A DNA stretch of 64,000 nucleotides from Candidatus Fluviicola riflensis (GTDB lineage Bacteria > Bacteroidota > Bacteroidia > Flavobacteriales_D > Crocinitomicaceae). The stretch is taken from NCBI GenBank assembly GCA_002243285.1, contig CP022585.1, positions 620,001 through 684,000 of the forward strand, in the 5' to 3' direction. Shown piece after piece: positions 1 through 9,499 of the stretch; position 1 is the stretch's first letter, and every line of letters starts with the position of its first letter. Below the pieces are notes generated by a model. It ran no database searches and was not told the origin of the DNA. It worked only from the letters and a program-made list of their open reading frames with translations. The position numbers and the translations under genes are program-made.

Positions 1-60
1 AGTTGGGTTCAATTGATCAGCGATGGTACAAGTTGGAATATTTTAGGAATGTACTGGTAG
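1..60 (+). CDS. 3' end of an unidentified gene (partial)
   Basis: Reading frame 1 is open from the first base to a TAG at 58-60 and encodes 19 residues ending in GTSWNILGMYW. The short W/G/Y-rich end resembles the last beta strand of surface or tail-fibre-like proteins, but this is too short to name. A hairpin terminator follows 30 bases later, which supports this being a true gene end. The start lies left of the window. Confidence 0.45.
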   Translation, partial: SWVQLISDGTSWNILGMYW

Positions 61-87
61 TAGTAGGCCGCAACATTCGCTAAAACA

Positions 88-127
88 GCAAAACCCGAAA
101 GAACAGTCTTTCGGGTTTTGTTTTTTA
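88..127. terminator. Bidirectional intrinsic terminator
   Basis: A 12-bp perfect stem (91-102 with 107-118, loop ACAG) is followed on the plus strand by TGTTTTTT. On the minus strand it is followed by a weaker T-rich stretch. It sits between two convergent genes, the partial gene ending at 60 and the ferredoxin gene ending at 144. Confidence 0.85.
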
Positions 128-143
128 TGTATTTCGGGATTAG

Positions 144-467
144 CTATTCAGCTTCAGGAGCAAGGCGTAAAACGATCCCGTCAATTTCTTCCGTGATGGG
201 GATCTGACAGCCCAAACGACTGTTCGGTTTTACAAAAAAAGCCTGGTCCAACATATCAAGTTCCGCATCGCTTTGCTCTTCCAATTGATGATCCGATTCC
301 AGGTAACATTGACAAGTCGCACACATTGCCATCCCGCCACATTCGCCTTTTACCGGCAATTCATACGATCGGCACAACTCCATGATGTTCATGTTCATAT
401 CGGTAGGTGCGAGCAATTCGTGTGCTTCGCCCTCGCGATCGATAATGGTAACGGTAATGTCTGCCAT
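144..467 (-). CDS. 2Fe-2S ferredoxin, adrenodoxin type
   Basis: A 107-residue soluble electron carrier. The start is set at the ATG of MADITVTIID; a further six in-frame codons upstream are poorly supported. The cluster ligands are C43, C49, C52 and C87, the Cys-x5-Cys-x2-Cys...Cys spacing of adrenodoxin and Isc-type ferredoxins, followed by the usual acidic C-terminus. It presumably passes electrons to cytosolic redox enzymes or Fe-S assembly; the partner cannot be told because no reductase or isc gene is adjacent. It is transcribed leftward, away from the SGNH gene, across a 284-base gap that holds an 11-bp phased repeat. Confidence 0.9.
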   Translation of the reverse strand: MADITVTIIDREGEAHELLAPTDMNMNIMELCRSYELPVKGECGGMAMCATCQCYLESDHQLEEQSDAELDMLDQAFFVKPNSRLGCQIPITEEIDGIVLRLAPEAE

Positions 468-644
468 GATTTTTATTTTTGGCAAAAGTAAGGAATTAGT
501 GTGGTTACGTTAACAATAGAACAAAGCAAATTGATTCTTGAAATCTCAACGGCAACAGCGTCTGAGCTTGAACCAATCATTATTCCTGTGAAATGCTCTG
601 GAAACCTTGTAAATAAAGGGACACAGGGACAGCGACGGAACTCC

Positions 645-699
645 CCCGTACTTCACCCATAGATGTCCCATATATAACCCATATATAACCCGTATCCGG
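645..699. repeat. Five phased 11-bp CCC repeats
   Basis: Five consecutive 11-base units each begin with CCC: 645, 656, 667, 678 and 689. Units 3 and 4 are identical (CCCATATATAA); units 1, 2 and 5 vary after CCC. On the other strand the units read as TATGGG-ended blocks. The period is close to one helical turn. The repeat lies between the SGNH gene (ends 752) and the ferredoxin start. Confidence 0.75.
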
Positions 700-751
700 T
701 AAACCAAAAATGAGGCTGTGAATCCTTGAAATCCTATCACTCCATCGGAGA

Positions 752-2065
752 TCAATACTTCACCTCATACTGATGCAATACCCACTGTGCATCCAGCGTC
801 AGCATCTCTTCCACGGAAATGTTTTTCTCAGCAGCTTTCTGAGCAATATTCTTCATCCAGTTTTGATCACCGCGCATACCTTGCTTGAAAAACTCCAGTC
901 GGCGGTTGTAACTGTCATCCAGGTAGCTTTTGGTAGCCGGATCGCGCAGTAATTGTTCTGTCTGCTCGATGAAGCCCCAGCCTAAGTTGGAAAGGTTGGC
1001 TTCCGTAGCGAGGATGATGATCACGTCGTGTTTGGCAAGCTGTTCTTTCAGGTCCAGTTGGTAAGCAAACACGGGTGAATAAGAGCTTTCGGGGAATACT
1101 TCACGGTTATACGACAAGAAATGATAATCGGTAAAATATTGGTAATAGAACCGGTCAATTCCCCAAAAATAACTATCGGCAATCGCCAGCACCGGGAGTT
1201 TTGATTTCTCTTTTGGAGCAACAATTTTCGTGGTCGGATATCCCATCTTTGGCAGCGGCGGATCCTTCATAAGGTTCAGCAATACCAATAAATCGATGTC
1301 AGTATCATGTGCCGGTTTTTCAGCTGCGGTGGTCCAGCTGCGATCTATAAGATCAATACCATACAAATGCTCCATGTATTTCGTGATGGAATCGGTAGCA
1401 AGCGCCGAGCCGTAATGGCTCCAGTGAATTCCATATTTTGCCATCAACGGAAAATGCGAGTTCTCTTTTTCGTTCTTTAAATAGTGAAACAGATCAATGG
1501 TATGAATTCCCTGCGATTTCATTTCATTTAAATAACCCCGGATGTTCGTATTAAAACCCGGTAACGGTGTGCCTTTTGGCAAATGTTCAGGAAAGAACGA
1601 AGCTTTCCCCGGGGCAAATACCACAATCACCGATTTGTGATACGGGGCCAGCTTATCCTGTATAAATCGCAGTTTATTCACCTTGTCTTTGATGGATACA
1701 TCACCGATATAGTCGCGGCCAAGATAAGCTTCAAGGTGTTTCTGGTCATATAAATAACCATTTTGGCCCATAAAAACGGTACTCGCATGGATGATATCAA
1801 AACACGAATAGTCAATCTGGTGATGCAAACGAATCAATGGTTCCCTGAAACCGACATGTTCCATTAAATAACGCTCTTCGTGTTTTTGGTAACTTCCGTC
1901 CAGCCAATTGGAAACAGTCAGTTTTGTTTCGGGCAATTGCTGAATATAACCGTTCAAGGGTTTCAATTCAAATACCGGAAATAAGGTTTGGACCAACGGC
2001 AAAAACAGCACGATCATGATCATGACCAATAAGCTTTTTCGCAATATGCCGGAACGCTTTTTCAT
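752..2065 (-). CDS. AlgJ/AlgX-like SGNH hydrolase-fold acetyltransferase
   Basis: A 437-residue protein with one N-terminal membrane anchor (about residues 10-30) and a periplasmic SGNH-like domain. Visible motifs fit the AlgJ/AlgX/DltD-type partner of MBOAT acyltransferases: H214-W-S-H217-Y-G carries the expected histidine, and A-D297-S298-Y carries a candidate nucleophile. It would move acetyl groups delivered across the membrane by the MBOAT protein onto an exported polysaccharide. Its ATG overlaps the MBOAT stop by one base (TGATG), so the two are translationally coupled. The substrate is unknown: no alginate, cellulose or other polymerase gene is in view. Confidence 0.8.
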   Translation of the reverse strand: MKKRSGILRKSLLVMIMIVLFLPLVQTLFPVFELKPLNGYIQQLPETKLTVSNWLDGSYQKHEERYLMEHVGFREPLIRLHHQIDYSCFDIIHASTVFMGQNGYLYDQKHLEAYLGRDYIGDVSIKDKVNKLRFIQDKLAPYHKSVIVVFAPGKASFFPEHLPKGTPLPGFNTNIRGYLNEMKSQGIHTIDLFHYLKNEKENSHFPLMAKYGIHWSHYGSALATDSITKYMEHLYGIDLIDRSWTTAAEKPAHDTDIDLLVLLNLMKDPPLPKMGYPTTKIVAPKEKSKLPVLAIADSYFWGIDRFYYQYFTDYHFLSYNREVFPESSYSPVFAYQLDLKEQLAKHDVIIILATEANLSNLGWGFIEQTEQLLRDPATKSYLDDSYNRRLEFFKQGMRGDQNWMKNIAQKAAEKNISVEEMLTLDAQWVLHQYEVKY

Positions 2066-3489
2066 CAGAACTGGAAATAAATGAACGGATTAAAATCGCC
2101 TGCAACCAAAAAACTGGCAGAGAGAACCAGGAGGACAAAACTCGCGAAAGTGGCAATCAAATGGCCCGAATCTGTTTGTTTATCAGTGTACAAAGCTGTT
2201 TCCAGGTAGCGTCCGATTTTCAAAATTCCCGCGAACGAAAGCACGGCCGCCACGATGAAGAAAACGTAGAATTTGGTATCGAAGATCACCGGAGTCACTA
2301 CATCGTTTGGCAACAGCTGCCCGAAATACGTAAAGGCCGCATCAAGTCCTTTCGTGTGGAAAAACACATAACCGGTTACCACAATCATGAAGGTAATCGC
2401 GATCCGTAGAATTCGGCCAACGCGCTCATAGAATTTCAGTAAAAACAAACGTTCCAGGATCATGAAAATCCCATGATAGATGCCCCAGAACACAAAATTC
2501 CACGAAGCGCCGTGCCACAATCCCGACAACAGGAACACCAGTCCCAGGTTGAAATACAAGCGTTTTTTCGAACTAACGCGATTGCCGCCCAACGGAATGT
2601 ACAGATAGTCTTTCATCCATTTTCCCAGTGAAATATGCCAACGTGTCCAGAACTCTGTAATGGAGGTCGAGATGTAAGGACTGTTGAAGTTTTCCGGAAT
2701 CGTAAATCCGAGCATTTTGGCCAGTCCGATTGCCATATCTGAATAGCCGGAAAAGTCAAAATACAACTGAAATGCGAACGCAAATAATCCGAACCAGGCC
2801 GTAAAAGCGTCCAGCTGCAGGAAATCCATTTCGAAAATGATTTTCGTATAAAGGCCTATTTGATTGGCAATCAGCACCTTTTTCGCCAGCCCGATGCAGA
2901 ACTGGTAAAAACCGTTGAGCCGGTTGTCAGTCGTTTCGAAAGCCGACCGGTCTGTAATCTGATGAGCAATAGTCCGGTAGGGGATAATAGGACCAACAAT
3001 CAGCTTGGGAAAGAGCAAAATATAAAGCAGGTAGTTGAAGAAATTATCGAGCGGTTTCTGATCGCCACGGTAAACATCCAGCGCGTAAGTGATGGACTCA
3101 AACACGAAAAACGAAATCCCTATGGGAAGCGCAATTTCTGTCCATCCAATAGTCTGAACTCCAAGTTGATATAGGAGTTCATTGAAACCCTCAACAAAGA
3201 AATTAGCATATTTGAAAACCGCTAATAACCCGATATTCAACGCCAGCGAAACAATGAGAATTCGTTTCTTTTTCCGGGCATCACTCTGCTGGCTCATCCA
3301 CCTGACCAAGTAAAAATCAATCGCAGTAGTAGCCAAAAGAAGGAAGATAAAACGGGGAGCTCCCCAACTGAAAAAGAAAATACTGGCTAGCAAAAGCACG
3401 GGATTCTTCAGCTTTTTTCCAACCGAAAAATACACCAAAAGGAATATCGGTAAGAAATACACCATGAAGTAGCTGCTGCTGAAAACCAT
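2065..3489 (-). CDS. MBOAT family O-acyltransferase (AlgI/DltB-like)
   Basis: A 474-residue polytopic inner-membrane protein with about ten hydrophobic segments. Family motifs are clear: FWTRWHISL with H285, and LSGLWHGASW with H326, the invariant catalytic histidine of MBOAT enzymes. The length is normal for AlgI/DltB relatives. It carries an activated acyl (usually acetyl) group across the membrane to the SGNH partner encoded immediately downstream. The gene pair forms a two-gene leftward operon. A 20-bp perfect inverted repeat lies about 100 bases upstream of its start and may affect expression. Confidence 0.9.
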   Translation of the reverse strand: MVFSSSYFMVYFLPIFLLVYFSVGKKLKNPVLLLASIFFFSWGAPRFIFLLLATTAIDFYLVRWMSQQSDARKKKRILIVSLALNIGLLAVFKYANFFVEGFNELLYQLGVQTIGWTEIALPIGISFFVFESITYALDVYRGDQKPLDNFFNYLLYILLFPKLIVGPIIPYRTIAHQITDRSAFETTDNRLNGFYQFCIGLAKKVLIANQIGLYTKIIFEMDFLQLDAFTAWFGLFAFAFQLYFDFSGYSDMAIGLAKMLGFTIPENFNSPYISTSITEFWTRWHISLGKWMKDYLYIPLGGNRVSSKKRLYFNLGLVFLLSGLWHGASWNFVFWGIYHGIFMILERLFLLKFYERVGRILRIAITFMIVVTGYVFFHTKGLDAAFTYFGQLLPNDVVTPVIFDTKFYVFFIVAAVLSFAGILKIGRYLETALYTDKQTDSGHLIATFASFVLLVLSASFLVAGDFNPFIYFQF

Positions 3490-3588
3490 GCTTGTTTTTT
3501 GATGAGAACGAATATACTATTTTTCAGTTGTAAGAAAAGAGCATTGAATAATCAAGATAATTTTGGGGTATAAACCAGTTCGAAAAAT

Positions 3589-3651
3589 CCGACGTAATAT
3601 TGCAAATTCACGGGGGATTGTTTGATATGCCAATTTGCAATATTACGTCGG
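3589..3651. repeat. 20-bp perfect inverted repeat
   Basis: The arms at 3589-3608 and 3632-3651 are exact reverse complements (outer ends CCGACGTAAT and ATTACGTCGG), separated by a 23-base loop. On the minus strand the second arm is followed by ATTTTTCG, so it could act as a terminator, but the stem is long and AT-rich compared with the ordinary terminator at 3684. It lies upstream of the MBOAT gene. Confidence 0.8.
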
Positions 3652-3683
3652 TTTGTTCTTTCGTGAACGGGCTTTCTATTCAA

Positions 3684-3712
3684 AAGAAAAACCTCCTGTC
3701 AACGACAGAAGG
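3684..3712 (-). terminator. Intrinsic terminator of the PKD-protein gene
   Basis: A 9-bp stem (3692-3700 with 3704-3712, one G-U pair, 3-base loop) is followed on the minus strand by TTTTTC. It begins 25 bases past the stop codon. Confidence 0.85.
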
Positions 3713-3737
3713 CTCTTCACTATAAGTTGATTGAAAT

Positions 3738-6707
3738 TTACTGTTTCACAAAAGTCAAAACACCGGTTCCGCCGGCATGTGTCACACGGACTTTGTAGAA
3801 TCCAGCTGACCATTCAGCTACATTCACCTCTGTTTCTTTACCCGAAAGATCGTGATTCGACCAAACAATCTTTCCGGTCAAGTCGGTCACTTCGAGCGTT
3901 GCGTGCTGCAATTCCGAAGAGAATGCAATATGCAATACATCTTCCGTTGGATTCGGATAAGCGTTCAAAACAAATTGTCCTGTTTCAATGATACCATTCA
4001 CGTCAACAATTACCTGCTCACAAGTTGTATCAGTTTCTCCGCATGTATTCATTACAATCAGGCAAATAGTGTAGGTGCCTTCTGCTGCGTATACATGTGT
4101 CGGATTTTGCTGTGTGCTGGTATTTCCGTCGCCGAAATCCCAGGAATAGGAATCAGGACTCCCGGATGACTGTTCTGTGGTTTGTACTGTGAGATCAACG
4201 CTTGTAACGGTGAAATCTGCAATGAGTGTTCCACAAACGGTAACCGTTTGGCAGATCGTGTCGCTGTAACCACAGGTATTAGAAGCAATCAGGCAAACAG
4301 TATAAACACCTGCCGATGCATACAAATGTGTCGGATTTTGCTGATTGGAAGTGTTTCCGTCACCGAAGTCCCACGCCCATGTATCCGCATTGGCACCCGA
4401 CTGGTCTGTGAAATCAATGGAAAGCCCGTTGGATAATGTTGAGTAACCTGCAACCGGGTTTTGACATACGGTTACCGATTGACAAATGGTGTCGCTGTTT
4501 CCGCAATTGTTCTGCACAATGAGACAAACAGTATAAGTACCCGGCGTTCCGTAATTATGCTGCGCATTTTGCTGGGTGGAAGTATTTCCATCGCCGAAGT
4601 CCCATGCCCATGTGAGCGGATTCCCGCCGGACAGGTCTGTAAAATCAACTGAAAGCTCATCGTGAGTTGTACTGTAACCCGCTGTTGGGGTGCTGCAAAC
4701 AGTAACGATCTGGCAAATCGTATCGTTGTATCCGCAGCTGTTTTCCGCGATCAGGCAAACGTTATACGTACCTGATGTTGCATATGTGTGAGAAGGATTT
4801 TGCTGCGTGGAAGTGTTTCCGTCACCAAAATCCCACATCCATGAATCGGTTGTTCCTGTGGACATATCAGTGAAATCAGCCGTCAGATCATTCTCTGCTG
4901 AAGCATAGGCAGCCACTGCGTCGTCACAGATAGTAACTGTATGGCAACTATCGTCACTTCCGCAAGGTGTACTTGTTGTGAGGCAAACCGTGTAAGTTCC
5001 CGGTGCAACGTACGTATGCTCCGGATTTTCTTCTATACTGGAGTTTCCGTCACCGAAATCCCATGACCATGATTGGCCAGGACCGGTTGAATTACCTGTA
5101 AAAGCAGCATCCAGATGATCTGATGTTTCTGAGAAAACAGCTACAGGAAGTCCTGAAAATCCGTTAATCGTAGCGCGAATCAATAAGTCTTTTGTAGCAT
5201 TATCACGGTATTCTCCCCATCCGTTGTCTAGAATTTCGTAATTCCTGCGCGAATGCGGACCTGCGGTTTCCGTTCCCAGGAAAATAGTTGTTCCGCCTTG
5301 AAGCCAGACTACGTAAAATCCGCCATCGTTCATTGTAACAGACGGTGTAACGTTTACCGTGTTCCATGAAGCTGAAATAACAGATGCGGAAGCTGCTGTT
5401 TGGGTGAAAAGCAATGTGCCCGGCGCTCCGTTTGCACCGTCATCGTCATACACTTGTGCAATGAAACCATCGCTCACATTGGAACTGATGTAGTATTGCA
5501 GCGCAGTAATACTATACGGATAAACAGGTGGAGCATAATAAACCGCTATACCGTCATCATTGGCACCACCATTCCAGTTTTGTGAACCGTCAGGTGCATT
5601 TCCCGTAACATAACTTAATGTCATTACCGGATCACAAACGTTTACAACTTCCAGCTCGGTTTCGTTGGTATTGTTTGCAGCGTTAATGTCCTGTGAATTT
5701 GTGAGTGTGGACCTGAACATATATTGTCCGGTGGTTGACGGTGTCCAATCAACCGGAAACACATAAATACTATCATCGCCTGCTGTCAGGGTCGGTATTG
5801 TTCCGGATGAAGTATGCTCCGTTACCAAGACTGAGTTCAAAACAGTTGCCTGAAGGTCGATCATCGTGGTAACGTCTGTATTACCGACATTTTTATAATC
5901 ACTGACCAACGTATACGGAACCGATGACGGCATGAAAATCGCTTTGTTTTCGGTATTGGTATTCCAGTTTGGCAGTATATCCTGGATACTCATCAGCACC
6001 ACCGGAGGATATTCGAACCGGATCACATAGTTGGAAGGTACAACAGCATCGCTGAATACCTGGAGGCCGATAGTGCCGTTACTGTTCTCAATTCCAACGG
6101 TCATATCCACACAGCCTCCGTTGTTCACAAAACCACCGCCGATCGTACCATACTGGTAAGTAATCGAGCTGTCAGCCGCACATAAAATTACCTGGAACGT
6201 GTTTCCACCCGACCAGCCCGGCGCATTCACCGACCAGAAAGGAACATCGATGTAGGAAATCACACACGAATCAAGGTTGTTGGTCCAGTATTTTACCTGC
6301 CCGATATTTCCGGCTCCGGTAAAATTGAGGTCACTCATGAAAGGAGCCAGAACATTATCTGCTCCACCCCCAGCCGGGATTCCCGGAAAGCAGGCAGCTA
6401 CGTTCGATACATTATTAAAACTCATCCAGCCGTTGGAACCGATTTTCAACTGGGAATAATCGTTCCAGTAATAATGGAAGTTAAAACCCACATTGATCAT
6501 TCCGGCAGCGGAATTGTCATCGGCCAATCCGGTTACTGTTTGTACACCTGGCCTTGCGGTTATATCGATCCAGTTAAAGGCCGGACCGCCTGCATCGACA
6601 GAAGTAATCCAGGTATAACCGTAGGCATCAGGCCCCCCGGCAGCAAAACTTTTTGAAGCAAATAGCAAAACGATCATTGCCAATAAGATAGTGTAGCTTT
6701 TTTTCAT
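3738..6707 (-). CDS. Secreted multi-PKD protein with T9SS type A sorting tail
   Basis: A 989-residue exported protein. An N-terminal Sec signal peptide (about 1-22) is followed by a roughly 490-residue region without a clear family match. Five PKD domains of about 77 residues (roughly 515-900) each contain WDFGDGN and end in a conserved cysteine pair. The last ~85 residues begin NAYPNPTEDVL and form a type A T9SS C-terminal sorting domain. It should be exported by the Gld/Por machinery encoded at 18-27 kb and attached to or released from the surface. PKD repeats usually serve as spacers or in adhesion; no catalytic motif is visible. It is transcribed alone. A -7-like TACCTTTA lies about 20 bases upstream. 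Confidence 0.9.
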   Translation of the reverse strand: MKKSYTILLAMIVLLFASKSFAAGGPDAYGYTWITSVDAGGPAFNWIDITARPGVQTVTGLADDNSAAGMINVGFNFHYYWNDYSQLKIGSNGWMSFNNVSNVAACFPGIPAGGGADNVLAPFMSDLNFTGAGNIGQVKYWTNNLDSCVISYIDVPFWSVNAPGWSGGNTFQVILCAADSSITYQYGTIGGGFVNNGGCVDMTVGIENSNGTIGLQVFSDAVVPSNYVIRFEYPPVVLMSIQDILPNWNTNTENKAIFMPSSVPYTLVSDYKNVGNTDVTTMIDLQATVLNSVLVTEHTSSGTIPTLTAGDDSIYVFPVDWTPSTTGQYMFRSTLTNSQDINAANNTNETELEVVNVCDPVMTLSYVTGNAPDGSQNWNGGANDDGIAVYYAPPVYPYSITALQYYISSNVSDGFIAQVYDDDGANGAPGTLLFTQTAASASVISASWNTVNVTPSVTMNDGGFYVVWLQGGTTIFLGTETAGPHSRRNYEILDNGWGEYRDNATKDLLIRATINGFSGLPVAVFSETSDHLDAAFTGNSTGPGQSWSWDFGDGNSSIEENPEHTYVAPGTYTVCLTTSTPCGSDDSCHTVTICDDAVAAYASAENDLTADFTDMSTGTTDSWMWDFGDGNTSTQQNPSHTYATSGTYNVCLIAENSCGYNDTICQIVTVCSTPTAGYSTTHDELSVDFTDLSGGNPLTWAWDFGDGNTSTQQNAQHNYGTPGTYTVCLIVQNNCGNSDTICQSVTVCQNPVAGYSTLSNGLSIDFTDQSGANADTWAWDFGDGNTSNQQNPTHLYASAGVYTVCLIASNTCGYSDTICQTVTVCGTLIADFTVTSVDLTVQTTEQSSGSPDSYSWDFGDGNTSTQQNPTHVYAAEGTYTICLIVMNTCGETDTTCEQVIVDVNGIIETGQFVLNAYPNPTEDVLHIAFSSELQHATLEVTDLTGKIVWSNHDLSGKETEVNVAEWSAGFYKVRVTHAGGTGVLTFVKQ

Positions 6708-6770
6708 GTTGATTTATTTTGAAGCCGTAAAGGTAGAAAAAAGCGATTGAAGAGAAAAAGTTGTTTACTT

Positions 6771-6893
6771 CTCCCACAGAATACACAGATTGTGCTCGGC
6801 TAACGCCCTCGCTTGAATTTAGCTGATTACTGTTGGTGTTTTACCATTGAGCGCTGCCGTTAGGAGCGCAAAAATCTGTGCATCTGTGGGGAG
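6771..6893. repeat. Dispersed intergenic inverted-repeat element, copy A
   Basis: The outer arms CTCCCACAGAATACACAGATT and AAATCTGTGCATCTGTGGGGAG are near-perfect inverted repeats. Inside are GCTCGGCTAACGCCCTC and GCGCTGCCGTTAGGAGCGC, which partly pair with each other, so the whole element can fold as one long hairpin. The inner and right-hand parts recur almost identically in copy B at 57883-57997. It lies in the 363-base gap between groEL and the PKD gene, which otherwise holds only the groESL terminator. Confidence 0.85.
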
Positions 6894-6934
6894 TTCTCTT
6901 TTGTTGTTTTTGATCAGTCATGGGTTTGGTTAGG

Positions 6935-6971
6935 GTAAAAAACAAAAGCCGCCAGCCAAAGGCTGACAGCT
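6935..6971 (-). terminator. Intrinsic terminator of groES-groEL
   Basis: An 11-bp stem with two G-U pairs (6947-6957 with 6961-6971, loop of 3) is followed on the minus strand by TTTGTTTTTT. It lies 100 bases past the groEL stop. Confidence 0.8.
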
Positions 6972-7070
6972 TCTTTTATATATTGCCGTTCCGTTCTATC
7001 CTCAACATAACATCAAGGGAAGAAGGCCCGAGAAACCCAACGCACCGAAGCGCATTGAGTATAAATCCAA

Positions 7071-8723
<1,653 letters not shown>

Positions 8724-8727
8724 TTAA

Positions 8728-9006
8728 TTATCCGATAATTCCGTAAACGTCAGACTCTTTCATGATCATGTAAGTCGTGCCGTCTAATTTGATTTCCGTT
8801 CCTGCATATTGTCCGTACATTACGGTATCGCCAACTTTTACAGTCATCGGTTCGTCTTTTTTGCCATTTCCGGCAGCAATAACTTTTCCACGTAAAGGTT
8901 TTTCCTTTGCTGTATCCGGAATGATGATACCACTTGCGGTAACTTGCTCTGCCGGCGCCGGTTCAATCAGAACCCTGTCTGCTAAAGGTTTAAATGTTGT
9001 AGACAT
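8728..9006 (-). CDS. groS: Co-chaperonin GroES
   Basis: A 92-residue lid of the GroEL chamber. The start is placed at [12 protein letters not shown], where homology begins; 21 more in-frame codons upstream are not GroES-like and lie in the promoter region. The mobile-loop region and the C-terminal beta strand ending [10 protein letters not shown] are intact. It is the first gene of the groESL operon and is separated from secG by a terminator. A TGCCAA...TTGGCA inverted repeat at 9060-9078 and a GTTGC/GCAAC repeat at 9035-9047 sit in the upstream region and could be regulatory, but neither matches a known heat-shock operator. Confidence 0.98.
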   Translation of the reverse strand: MSTTFKPLADRVLIEPAPAEQVTASGIIIPDTAKEKPLRGKVIAAGNGKKDEPMTVKVGDTVMYGQYAGTEIKLDGTTYMIMKESDVYGIIG

Positions 9007-9108
9007 ATTCGAAATATTTAGAAATTTAAAGTTTGTTGCTTCGCAACTGTCGAAGATTGTGCCAAGCACGCTTTGGCAGTCATTTTTTCAGTTTTGGAAC
9101 CAAATGCA

Positions 9109-9142
9109 CAAAAAAATGTCAGTATGCGTGACATACTGACAT
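9109..9142 (-). terminator. Intrinsic terminator of the lptE-TPR-secG operon
   Basis: An 11-bp perfect stem (9116-9126 with 9132-9142, 5-base loop) is followed on the minus strand by TTTTTTTGTG. It lies about 20 bases beyond the secG stop and separates secG from groES. Confidence 0.88.
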
Positions 9143-9164
9143 TCAAATATCGTTTGGATAAAAC

Positions 9165-9497
9165 CTATCTTGTTGGAGTCGGTGTGTTCCCGTTTCCTTG
9201 AGTACCGGTGTTTCCACCTTGTCCACCCGGTTGTTCTGTTCCTGTTTCCCCACCTCCTGGACGTTCTGTTTTTTCCGGAGTCATCATTATTGTAAGTGCA
9301 ATACTCAAAACCATGATAGTTGCAGCCAGTGACCAGGTTGATTTCTCGATGAAATCGTTTGTACGTTGTACGCCACCCAATTGCTGAGCTGCACCAAAAT
9401 CAGAAGACAAACCTCCACCTTTCGGGTTTTGAACAAATACGACAACTACGAGTAAAATACTCGCTAAAATGATGATGATTGAAATGAGACCTGTCAT
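9165..9497 (-). CDS. secG: Protein translocase subunit SecG
   Basis: A 110-residue two-helix membrane protein that assists SecYEG in protein export. The first transmembrane segment (about 3-22) is followed by the family motif FVQNPKGGGLSSDFG, then the second segment (about 55-75). The C-terminal tail is a low-complexity Gly/Thr/Gln/Pro stretch typical of Bacteroidota SecG. It starts 2 bases after the TPR-like gene, so they are cotranscribed. The order lptE-TPR-secG-groES-groEL is characteristic of Flavobacteriia. Confidence 0.95.
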   Translation of the reverse strand: MTGLISIIIILASILLVVVVFVQNPKGGGLSSDFGAAQQLGGVQRTNDFIEKSTWSLAATIMVLSIALTIMMTPEKTERPGGGETGTEQPGGQGGNTGTQGNGNTPTPTR

Positions 9498-9499
9498 TG

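Noticed and set aside
546-755. 69-codon ORF on the minus strand between the SGNH and ferredoxin genes
   Set aside because: Its middle is only the 11-bp tandem repeat read through, it overlaps the end of the SGNH gene, and the composition is not protein-like.
9116-9142. Inverted repeat near groES considered as a CIRCE heat-shock operator
   Set aside because: It does not contain TTAGCACTC-N9-GAGTGCTAA, and its minus-strand T-run makes it a secG terminator.
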